Assembly: GCA_007116205.1 (NCBI GenBank)
Contig: SKIY01000107.1
Coordinates: 1-5,419 of the forward strand
Source: Candidatus Izemoplasma sp.
Lineage (GTDB): Bacteria; Bacillota_I; Bacilli_A; Izemoplasmatales; Izemoplasmataceae
Reading direction: 5' to 3'
DNA length: 5,419 bases
In this document: piece by piece, positions 1 through 5,290 of the stretch
Numbering within the stretch: the stretch's first letter is position 1
Layout: every line of letters starts with the position of its first letter
Notes under the pieces: generated by a model
Told to the model about the DNA's origin: nothing
What the model saw: only the letters and a program-made list of their open reading frames with translations
Databases searched by the model: none
Position numbers and translations under genes: made by a program

Positions 1-89
1 ACCGTTTTAACGAACGCGCTTTCCAAATGATTGTCGCGGTGCTATTGTTTATTATCGGTATCAATAGTATCTTTGGTATTTTGGGATAA
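1..89 (+). CDS. C-terminal end of a probable TauE/SafE-type membrane permease (partial)
   Basis: Only the last 29 codons are present; the first full codon is at position 3 and the TAA at 87-89. The peptide begins RFNERAFQMIVA and continues with a hydrophobic helix rich in V, L, I and G, ending IFGILG. A short basic amphipathic stretch followed by a final transmembrane helix with an IGIN-like turn at the extreme C-terminus is typical of the sulfite exporter TauE/SafE family (anion export through the cytoplasmic membrane). That assignment rests on 29 residues and on remembered family resemblance, so another polytopic membrane protein is possible. The gene is followed at once by a terminator and converges on the gamma-glutamyltransferase gene, so the two are not co-transcribed. 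Confidence 0.5.
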   Translation, partial: RFNERAFQMIVAVLLFIIGINSIFGILG

Positions 90-91
90 AG

Positions 92-118
92 AAAAGTTCG
101 CAATATGCGAACTTTTTT
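92..118. terminator. Bidirectional Rho-independent terminator
   Basis: A perfect 10-bp stem, AAAAGTTCGC (92-101) and GCGAACTTTT (107-116), with a 5-nt loop AATAT. The right arm runs into six T (113-118) for the + strand gene. On the minus strand the complementary A-run gives TTTTC plus TTT, so it can also end the convergent transferase transcript. The minus-strand stop codon (117-119) lies within the T tract, so the terminator is shared very compactly by two convergent genes. Confidence 0.9.
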
Positions 119-1730
119 AGTAAGAAGCTATGGTGCCATCAGTACGTTTTTCAGTACCTGCGATATAAACATTCGTGGTGAGATCGCGCCATATGATTTG
201 GCCGCGTCCAAAGCTACTATAATTATCTAGTATAACTACATGATGACCTCTTTTGCGTAATGCCTCTACAGCAGCGTCATTAAAATCACTTTCAACATGG
301 ATGGTATTTTTTTCTATCCATTGCCACCGTGGAGCATCTAAAGCGGCTTGGGGGTTTTGTAAGTGATCGATGGTATTGATTAGAACTTGCAAATGTCCTT
401 GTGGTTGCATAAACCCGCCCATAACACCAAACGGACCAATAGGCTGATTGTTTTTTGTAACAAATCCAGGGATAATGGTATGGTAGCTATGTTTGTTTGG
501 TGCTAAAGCATTTATATGCGTCTTATCCATACTGAAATTATGTCCGCGGTTTTGCATTGCAATACCAGTACCAGGAATAACAATCCCACTACCAAATCCC
601 ATGTAATTGCTTTGGATAAAGCTAACCATGTTACCGTCTTGATCGGCTGTAGCTAAGTAAACTGTGCCACCTTTTGATGGTTTATCAGCATGAGGGATTT
701 GAGCTTTTGAGGTGATTGATTTACTACGCTTTTTTGCATAGTCTACAGATAAGAAATCTTCTGGTCTAAATGTCATTTTTTCGATATCAGTTAAATGTGT
801 TTGGGCATCAGAAAAAGATAATTTCATCGCTTCAATCTCTTGATGTAGGCGTTCATGTGAACTTTGTCCATCTTTTTGAACTTGTTTTAAAATGTTTAGC
901 GCTTGCAGCGCTATCAAGCCTTGTCCATTCGGTGGTAGTTCCCAAATATCATATCCTTTATAAGATACAGACAGTGGATCTACCCAGCTTACGCGATGGT
1001 TTTTTAAATCCTCTAAAGATAAAAAGCCATCGTTATTTGTGATGTGGTTACTGATTTTTTTTGCAAGATCACCTTCATAAAATGCTTTTCCCTTGGTTGA
1101 AGCAATCGCTTCTAGTGTTTTCGCATGCGCTTCACTAGACCAAATTTCACCAGCTTTCGGTGCCCGGTTATTTGGGGCAAAAGTGTCAAACCATGTTTTG
1201 TATATCGGATTCTTTAAGTGTTTTTTGTATACTTTAAAGGCTGCGTCCCAAGAAGCTGCGAGTTCTAGTGATACAGGAAACCCATCGCGGGCATACATAA
1301 TTGCAGGCGCTAAAACAACTTCTAGAGGTAACACACCAAATCGTTTAGAAAGCGCTGCCCATGCTGAGGGTGCTCCTGGTACAGTAATTGGGTAGACACC
1401 GAATCTCGGCATTTCTTTCATTCCTTTGCGGTGCATTTCATCAATGCTTATACTACTTGGGCTTTTTCCTGAAGCATTTAACCCATATAAAGCATCTTTA
1501 AACCACACAATTGCGAACGCATCACCACCAATACCATTACTGGTTGGTTCTACAACTGTTAAACATGCGGCTGTAGCAATAGCCGCATCTATCGCATTAC
1601 CACCTTTTTGTAAGATGCTTAAACCTGCTTGTGCAGCTAATGGTTGTGATGTTGCAACTACCCCGTTTTTTGCAAAAACAGGTTTTTGCTTTGATAAATA
1701 AGGATTATTATAAGGGTTATTAACAAACAT
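117..1730 (-). CDS. ggt: Gamma-glutamyltransferase / glutathione hydrolase-like, YwrD type
   Basis: Ntn-hydrolase that cleaves or transfers gamma-glutamyl groups of compounds such as glutathione. The 537 residues match the family length and resemble B. subtilis YwrD. Visible motifs: ATSQPLAA (26-33), GGNAIDAAIA (43-52), EPTSNGIGGDAF (61-72) and GGTVYLATADQDGN (354-367). Thr356 after the double glycine is the expected nucleophile and new N-terminus after self-cleavage, giving subunits of about 355 and 182 residues. NRGHNFS (394-400) and MGGFMQPQGH (437-446) line the substrate pocket; these differ from the E. coli-type pocket, so transpeptidase activity is uncertain and hydrolysis or acylase-like activity is possible. 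The N-terminus is polar with no signal peptide, suggesting a cytoplasmic enzyme, unlike secreted Ggt. The ATG start is supported by AAGGAGGT 8 nt upstream. It appears monocistronic, between a shared terminator and its own promoter. No damage is seen. Confidence 0.95.
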   Translation of the reverse strand: MFVNNPYNNPYLSKQKPVFAKNGVVATSQPLAAQAGLSILQKGGNAIDAAIATAACLTVVEPTSNGIGGDAFAIVWFKDALYGLNASGKSPSSISIDEMHRKGMKEMPRFGVYPITVPGAPSAWAALSKRFGVLPLEVVLAPAIMYARDGFPVSLELAASWDAAFKVYKKHLKNPIYKTWFDTFAPNNRAPKAGEIWSSEAHAKTLEAIASTKGKAFYEGDLAKKISNHITNNDGFLSLEDLKNHRVSWVDPLSVSYKGYDIWELPPNGQGLIALQALNILKQVQKDGQSSHERLHQEIEAMKLSFSDAQTHLTDIEKMTFRPEDFLSVDYAKKRSKSITSKAQIPHADKPSKGGTVYLATADQDGNMVSFIQSNYMGFGSGIVIPGTGIAMQNRGHNFSMDKTHINALAPNKHSYHTIIPGFVTKNNQPIGPFGVMGGFMQPQGHLQVLINTIDHLQNPQAALDAPRWQWIEKNTIHVESDFNDAAVEALRKRGHHVVILDNYSSFGRGQIIWRDLTTNVYIAGTEKRTDGTIASY

Positions 1731-1738
1731 ATTTGATT

Positions 1739-1746
1739 ACCTCCTT
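1739..1746 (-). promoter_or_regulatory. Ribosome binding site of the gamma-glutamyltransferase gene
   Basis: Read on the minus strand this is AAGGAGGT, a full anti-16S match, 8 nt before the ATG at 1730-1728. It fixes the start codon. Confidence 0.9.
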
Positions 1747-1765
1747 ATGTTTTATATCACTCGTT

Positions 1766-1774
1766 ATTGTATCA
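1766..1774 (-). promoter_or_regulatory. Extended -10 promoter of the gamma-glutamyltransferase gene
   Basis: On the minus strand the sequence reads TGATACAAT, an extended -10 (TG-n-TACAAT) with five of six bases matching TATAAT. Transcription would start near 1759, about 28 nt before the ATG, leaving room for the ribosome binding site. No good -35 lies 16-18 bp upstream (a TTGTCC is 20 bp away), so recognition would depend on the extended -10. Confidence 0.5.
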
Positions 1775-1803
1775 TAAAACCATTAAAACGGGGACAAAGA
1801 TAT

Positions 1804-1853
1804 ATTTATTCAGCGCTTTTACTTGCGTAATAATCGTATGTTACTGAATAAAT
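1804..1853. repeat. Widely spaced 10-bp inverted repeat upstream of the lipoprotein promoter
   Basis: ATTTATTCAG (1804-1813) and CTGAATAAAT (1844-1853) are exact reverse complements separated by 30 nt. The right arm ends one base before the -35 hexamer at 1855. It could be a pair of operator half-sites for a regulator of the lipoprotein gene, or a long-loop stem. There is no T tract, so it is not a terminator. The function is inferred from position only. Confidence 0.55.
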
Positions 1854-1854
1854 G

Positions 1855-1883
1855 TTGAAATTAATACGATAAAGTGATATTAT
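1855..1883 (+). promoter_or_regulatory. Sigma-A promoter of the lipoprotein gene
   Basis: TTGAAA (1855-1860) and TATTAT (1878-1883) are separated by exactly 17 bp, and the -10 is preceded by TG-n (TGATATTAT), so both a good -35 and an extended -10 are present. Predicted start of transcription is about 1890, giving a leader of about 120 nt before the lipoprotein ATG. The leader has several AGTTTA hexamers but no riboswitch fold that I recognise. Confidence 0.75.
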
Positions 1884-1891
1884 TAAGTTTA

Positions 1892-1905
1892 AATTAGCGC
1901 TTACA
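1892..1905 (-). promoter_or_regulatory. Catabolite-responsive element (cre, CcpA site)
   Basis: On the minus strand the site reads TGTAAGCGCTAATT. It matches the cre consensus TGWAARCGYTWNCW at 13 of 14 positions, including the central CG; only the C near the end is replaced by T. It starts about 2 nt after the predicted transcription start of the lipoprotein gene. From that position CcpA-HPr(Ser-P) would be expected to repress, blocking initiation or early elongation when a preferred sugar is present. This fits a gene with a starch-binding domain. Confidence 0.8.
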
Positions 1906-2009
1906 TCAAAAGCACATCTAGTTTATCCAGTTTAATCTAGTGATTATGACAGTTTATTATTGGCATTATGTGCATTGGCACTTAATTAAATAAAAAGGAG
2001 AGGTTATTT

Positions 2010-2423
2010 ATGAGAAAGTGGTTACCAGTTTTATTATTATTATTTGCTTTTTCACTAGCTGCTTGCGGCAATGGTGAAGAAGACCCAGAACCATTAGAGG
2101 ATCCAGTTGCGGCAGAAGGACATATCATTGTTTGGTTCTATAACAGTAATGAGTGGGACGATGTTCGCGTGTGGGCATGGAATGAGGATGGAAATTTCTA
2201 CGCTGCATGGCCTGGAGATGAAGCAGAACAACATGGTGATACGGATTGGTTCTATATGGAAATACCATTTGAAGATGGCGATGAAGTAGGTATTATTTTT
2301 AATGGTGTTGATGGTGCAGTTCAAACTGAGGATGTTGATATTATTGATGATGTTAATGTTTATCTAACTGTTAATAGCGAAGCTTTTGACTCAAAAGAAG
2401 CTGCTGAAGCATCAATTGATTAA
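2010..2423 (+). CDS. Surface lipoprotein consisting of a single CBM26-like starch-binding domain
   Basis: A 137-residue protein with a lipoprotein signal peptide: basic start MRKW, a leucine-rich core (5-15) and lipobox LAAC with Cys19 as the lipidated residue. The mature part is a short acidic linker (20-36) followed by one beta-sandwich-like domain. That domain shows VWFYNSNEWDDVRVWAWN (41-58), WPGDE (67-71), W80-F-Y, IIFNG (95-99) and a QT pair (105-106). The order "aromatic strand, WAW, WPG, WFY, IFN, QT" is the pattern of starch-binding module family 26, normally an accessory domain of amylases; here no catalytic domain is attached. It is therefore predicted to bind alpha-glucan outside the membrane, and may be a scavenging or docking protein. 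The mature protein is strikingly rich in Asp and Glu. The ATG at 2010 is preceded by AAAGGAG (1994-2000), 9 nt away. It has its own promoter, cre box and terminator, so it is a one-gene unit. A mere structural look-alike of CBM26 cannot be excluded. Confidence 0.85.
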   Translation: MRKWLPVLLLLFAFSLAACGNGEEDPEPLEDPVAAEGHIIVWFYNSNEWDDVRVWAWNEDGNFYAAWPGDEAEQHGDTDWFYMEIPFEDGDEVGIIFNGVDGAVQTEDVDIIDDVNVYLTVNSEAFDSKEAAEASID

Positions 2424-2459
2424 AAAAATAAGCGATCCCCCCTGGATCGCTATTTTTTT
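2422..2459. terminator. Bidirectional Rho-independent terminator after the lipoprotein gene
   Basis: Stem AGCGATCC (2431-2438) and GGATCGCT (2444-2451) with loop CCCCT, flanked by seven A (2422-2428) and seven T (2453-2459) that extend the stem past a bulged base. It terminates the lipoprotein transcript and, read backwards, would have terminated the convergent aldo/keto reductase gene. The TAG that ends that gene's reading frame (2450-2452) lies inside the stem. Confidence 0.9.
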
Positions 2460-3264
2460 AGAGTTCTTTCGCATTTGAAACTGTTCTATTAGATATATCT
2501 AATGGAAAGTTGAACATATAAAACTGATTTTAATGTTAGAAGATGTTTTGAAGCGGGGTAAGAGTACTATATTATTAACGATGATGTATTTAAGTAAGAA
2601 TTGTGCAGAAAAACGAATTTTTTCTTTCGCATTTTTTTTAACAGCAGGATCATTAATAGGTCACATTTTCCAAAAGGTGAATAAGCTTTGATTGGATTAT
2701 TTTTTTCATTGCAGTAATTTACTGTTTCTTTCTGTATATGTTCTACATGATATTTTGCTTGATTAACATAGAAAATAATGTTTTGTTTTCAGTAATATTA
2801 TCTAAGTAATTAGGTGCAAAATCGGATACATAATCGCACGCATTTTTTATCTATATATAGCTTTTCCAAAGCTTTATAAGCGTTAACATTTTCTATTGCA
2901 TGATCGCTACCAACATCATCCCTCGGCCAAGAAGCATGAATCAAATAAAGATCTAAACAAGTAACATCTAAAGCGTTTATCGATTTTTAAAAAGCGGATA
3001 GTGAGCCTTCATAGGTTTTTATGGCAGGGTACAACTTTGACGTAATAAAAATTCTTTTGAGGGCAATAGGAAAGTAAGCAATTGCTGTTTAAACAGCTAC
3101 TTTATTTTTATACATAGCTGCAGAGTCAATATGACGATATCCTGAATTTAATGGATTTAAAACTGCTTGATAAGGCACATCACCTTTTAAAGACGCAGTT
3201 CCAAATTCTAAGCATGAATCTTGACATCGTTTTACTATGTGTATATTTTCATTCTATCGCTCAT
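2450..3264 (-). pseudogene. Decayed aldo/keto reductase (2,5-diketogluconate / glyoxal reductase-like)
   Basis: This stretch has no long open frame, but the minus strand spells a whole aldo/keto reductase once frames are joined. In order: GTASLKGDVPYQAVLN, GYRHIDSAAMYKN, RIFITSKLYP, LDLYLIHASWPRDD, NAYKALEKLY, then after a frame change VSDFAPNYLDNITENKT, back to NQAKYHVEHIQKETVNYC and PIKAYSPFGK, then another shift to INDPAVKK and LLKYIIVNNIVLLPRFK, and finally SFKCERTLKK and a TAG at 2450-2452. The catalytic tetrad Asp (IDSA), Tyr (AMY), Lys (SKLYP) and His (LIHA) is still legible. Damage: TAA at 3089-3091 and 2987-2989, adjacent TAA and TAG at 2486-2491, and frame changes near 2845, 2768, 2660 and 2515. 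The N-terminus is also uncertain: the ATG candidates at 3264 and 3252 are out of frame with the first block. The living enzyme would be a cytoplasmic NADPH-dependent carbonyl reductase of about 270 residues. Family identity is firm; the substrate is unknown. Confidence 0.88.
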
Positions 3265-3382
3265 TGCAATTACTTATATTGTAGCCCAATATTATATTGT
3301 AATGCTAATATACAACATAACTAAACACCTATACAAGATGCAGTTCATGTTGTAAAATGAACGTAAAGTAGGATTGGAGGCG
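3265..3382. other. Divergent intergenic region upstream of the PLP enzyme gene
   Basis: AT-rich spacer between the minus-strand reductase remnant and the + strand PLP gene. It contains a 13-bp palindrome CAATATTATATTG (3287-3299), an extended -10-like TGCTAATAT (3303-3311) and an imperfect hairpin ACAAGATG/CATGTTGT (3333-3353, one mismatch). No -35 with correct spacing is seen on either strand, so the promoter of the PLP gene cannot be fixed from sequence. GGAGG at 3376-3380 is the likely ribosome binding site for that gene. Confidence 0.35.
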
Positions 3383-4294
3383 GTGATTATTCAAACACCA
3401 TTATACAAAATGCATTATACAGATGGGTACAATCATTTTTACGTGAAACGCGATGATTTATTACCTTTTTCTTTTGGTGGAAACAAATATCGAAAAGCGC
3501 TTTTGTATTTTGAAACAATTCTGAAAAAAGGGTATAAAACCGTTGTGACTGTTGGTAGCGCTTCAAGCAATCATTGCCGCATTATAGCGAATCTAGCGAA
3601 AAAACATGCCCTTAAATGCTATATTGTTTCGCCAAAAGAAAGTGAAAAAACTGCTTATAATCGAACCATGACAGAACTATTAGATGCTGAAATCATAACG
3701 CCAGAAAAAGCTGACATGAAAGTAACCATTGATTCTCTTATACATACGCTAGTGGCTGAAAACAAGAAACCATTTTATATTAAGTTGGGTGGGCATGGTC
3801 TACTCGGTACACAAGCTTATAAAGAGGCCTATGAAGAAATTTATCGAGACAAAGAATATCCGTTTGATTATATTTTTTTGGCAACTGGAACAGGTACGAC
3901 GCAAGCAGGGTTAGTAGTTGGAAAAATGCTTCATGGTGGTAGCGAAGAAATCATGGGGATTAGTGTTTTATCCAAATATGAACAGGTGTTCAAACACGTC
4001 CATGAAAGTATCTTGGAGTATATAGATGAACATGATTTACATTTTGACACCCTACCAATTCAAATTACAGATGACTATCTCGCAGGTGGCTACGGACAGT
4101 CAAATGAGGCTCTAAATCAGATAATAAAAACTATTTTAGCTTTGGATGGCATTGCACTTGATCCAGTCTATACCGCAAAAGGATTTTGGGGTATGGTAGA
4201 ACATTTAAAAAAACAAAACATAAAAAACAAAAAAGTTTTGTTTATTCATACCGGTGGAGCACCTATCTTTTTCGATGCTCTCAATCAATTATAA
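3383..4294 (+). CDS. PLP-dependent enzyme of the ACC deaminase / D-cysteine desulfhydrase family
   Basis: Fold-type II PLP enzyme that should deaminate, or desulfhydrate, a small (probably D-) amino acid to a 2-oxo acid and ammonia in the cytoplasm. With the GTG start it has 303 residues, shorter than the roughly 325-340 typical of DcyD and ACC deaminase. Seen: VKRDDLLPFSFGGNKYRK, whose Lys35 should carry PLP; ASSNH with Ser62-Asn63-His64, the family's substrate and cofactor motif; a glycine/threonine phosphate-binding loop TGTGTTQAGL (168-177); LDPVYTAKGFWGM (259-271), whose Tyr263 is the usual active-site tyrosine; and HTGG near the C-terminus. Start choice: the frame opens at TTG 3374, but GGAGG (3376-3380) lies inside that start. 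GTG 3383 gives MIIQTPL, which fits the family, although the GGAGG spacing of 2 nt is too tight; an AGGA at 3370-3373 is 9 nt away. ATT codons at 3386 or 3389 are better spaced but rare as starts. It lies 11 bp before the M55 remnant, suggesting one operon. The true substrate cannot be told from sequence. Confidence 0.9.
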   Translation: MIIQTPLYKMHYTDGYNHFYVKRDDLLPFSFGGNKYRKALLYFETILKKGYKTVVTVGSASSNHCRIIANLAKKHALKCYIVSPKESEKTAYNRTMTELLDAEIITPEKADMKVTIDSLIHTLVAENKKPFYIKLGGHGLLGTQAYKEAYEEIYRDKEYPFDYIFLATGTGTTQAGLVVGKMLHGGSEEIMGISVLSKYEQVFKHVHESILEYIDEHDLHFDTLPIQITDDYLAGGYGQSNEALNQIIKTILALDGIALDPVYTAKGFWGMVEHLKKQNIKNKKVLFIHTGGAPIFFDALNQL

Positions 4295-4305
4295 AAAGGC
4301 GGGCA

Positions 4306-5109
4306 ATGAAATTAATATCAATTGATATGGAAGCCTTATGGAAGATTACATCTAAAGAACAGATTCATCATGATGGTAAATTTTACCAACAAGGTCGGAA
4401 TCTCATGGTTGAATAACTTAATATTGTACTGGAGATATCGCTTTATTTAGGCATCAGTGGAGTTTTAATTAATAAAGCCCATGATTGTATGGATAATATT
4501 CTCGTTGAAAGTGTGCATCATAAAGCAACGCTTATTACTAGTAGTCATAAACCGCTGTCAATGATGGAAGGTATCTCAGCGCAGTTTGATGGTGTCATTT
4601 GCATTGTCTATCATCTACCTGCTAACACTAATAAGGGTATGCTTGATGATAAATATTCTGGTAAAATAGTTGAATTGATCGTGTTAATGGAGAAATTTAG
4701 GGGAGAGTGGATTAAACACGTGGCGCGAAGTGGAATTTAATGTTCTTTTAATATTTGCATCAGCCGATGATGTTTTTATAAAACAAGTACAAGAAGAAAT
4801 AGGTGATATTCCAATTCTTGCAGTAAAACATGCAAACTCGTGATATGCTGTAGAACATCTTTCAAAATCTTTATTAAAAGAATAATATAAAGCAAAACTA
4901 AGTAAAGCTATAAGCAATTTAAGTAAAAAAGTAGTTCAATCCTCCAAACCAATCATTGAAAACTTTACGCATAAAGAAAATACCATGCTTTTAAATTCGT
5001 TATTGCTAGAAAGTGTTAAACAAGGAGACACTAAACCATTAAATTTAAGATGCATAATTATCTAATATTTTATAAGAAATTTAGACCCTTATTTAAGCTA
5101 GCACAATAA
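4306..5109 (+). pseudogene. Decayed M55 family D-aminopeptidase (DppA-like)
   Basis: The three short open stretches here are pieces of one gene. It starts MKLISIDMEALW, matching the DppA start with its metal-binding Asp and Glu. It continues FYQQGRNLMVE, a TAA at 4414-4416 where a Glu is expected, then in the same frame NKAHDCMDNILVES (metal His), KPLSMMEGIS and VYHLPANTNKGM (metal His). Near 4708 the frame changes and gives GLNTWREVEFNVLLIF, ASADDV and IGDIPILAVKHANS. A TGA at 4841-4843 (probably once Arg) and a TAA at 4883-4885 (probably once Glu) follow, then a second frame change near 5047 gives KMHNYLIFYKKF and a natural-looking TAA at 5107-5109. The span equals about 268 codons, close to DppA's 274, so the gene is full length but inactivated. 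The region that should hold DppA's nucleophilic His reads LDDKYS, so that residue is gone too. The living enzyme would release N-terminal D-amino acids from peptides using zinc. The ATG is 11 bp after the PLP gene, with a weak AAAGGCGGG Shine-Dalgarno. Confidence 0.87.
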
Positions 5110-5177
5110 ACCTTGGTGCAAGATGGATAGAAACTATAAAAAAGGGGCTGTAAAGAATTGAAGTTTTAACTAATTTC

Positions 5178-5200
5178 AAGGCTTTGCGGCCTTTTCTTTT
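5178..5200 (+). terminator. Possible terminator reading into the IS end
   Basis: AAGGC (5178-5182), loop TTTGCG, GCCTT (5189-5193), followed by TTTTCTTTT. A short 5-bp stem with an interrupted T tract. It could stop transcription coming from the PLP/M55 operon before it enters the transposase antisense to its reading frame. Confidence 0.4.
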
Positions 5201-5202
5201 GC

Positions 5203-5232
5203 CAAAAATAAAAAAAGCGCCTAAAATAAGCG
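5203..5232 (-). terminator. Probable terminator of the IS transposase transcript
   Basis: On the minus strand CGCTTA-TTT-TAGGCG (5232-5218) forms a 6-bp stem with one G-T pair, followed by C and a run of T broken by one A. It lies about 60 nt after the transposase stop codon, in the right orientation and inside the predicted IS end. Confidence 0.5.
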
Positions 5233-5252
5233 TACGAATAGATGCCTAAATA

Positions 5253-5270
5253 CATTTCCCAGGGGAAATG
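5253..5270. repeat. Perfect 8-bp palindrome in the IS 3' non-coding end
   Basis: CATTTCCC AG GGGAAATG: two exact 8-bp arms with 2 nt between, so as RNA it would be a 7-bp stem with a CAGG tetraloop. Flanking TAAAT and ATTTA can extend pairing past an internal mismatch. No T tract follows on either strand. It lies 20 nt past the transposase stop and may protect the mRNA 3' end or play a part in IS end structure; neither is shown. Confidence 0.6.
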
Positions 5271-5290
5271 GTAATTTATTAGAATGATGT

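Noticed and set aside
770..1701. Three + strand open frames of 90-100 codons inside the gamma-glutamyltransferase region
   Set aside because: They lie antisense to a fully conserved enzyme, lack ribosome binding sites and show no recognisable domain; they are shadows.
1886..2009. Riboswitch or T-box in the lipoprotein leader
   Set aside because: No terminator/antiterminator pair or known conserved core is visible, and the leader is short and AT-rich.
2094..2324. A 76-codon minus frame and a 60-codon + frame inside the lipoprotein gene
   Set aside because: The overlapping lipoprotein has a signal peptide, lipobox, promoter, ribosome site and terminator; the other frames have none of these.
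1..4294. A sulfur-metabolism cluster (TauE/SafE-like exporter, gamma-glutamyltransferase, D-cysteine desulfhydrase-like enzyme)
   Set aside because: The genes are on different strands, separated by terminators and an unrelated glucan-binding gene; the first assignment rests on 29 residues. Chance adjacency is as likely.
4489..4740. An 83-codon open frame as an independent gene
   Set aside because: Its residues continue the M55 peptidase directly from the frame upstream of the TAA at 4414; the internal ATG has no ribosome binding site.
4306..4885. Reassigned stop codon (TAA read as glutamate), since several TAA stand where Glu is expected
   Set aside because: Other stops stand where Arg, Gly or unclear residues belong, frameshifts are also present, and the intact genes here use TAA as a normal terminator and GAA/GAG for Glu.
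4684..4917. A 77-codon minus-strand open frame
   Set aside because: It is antisense to the M55 remnant, shows no domain and has no ribosome binding site.
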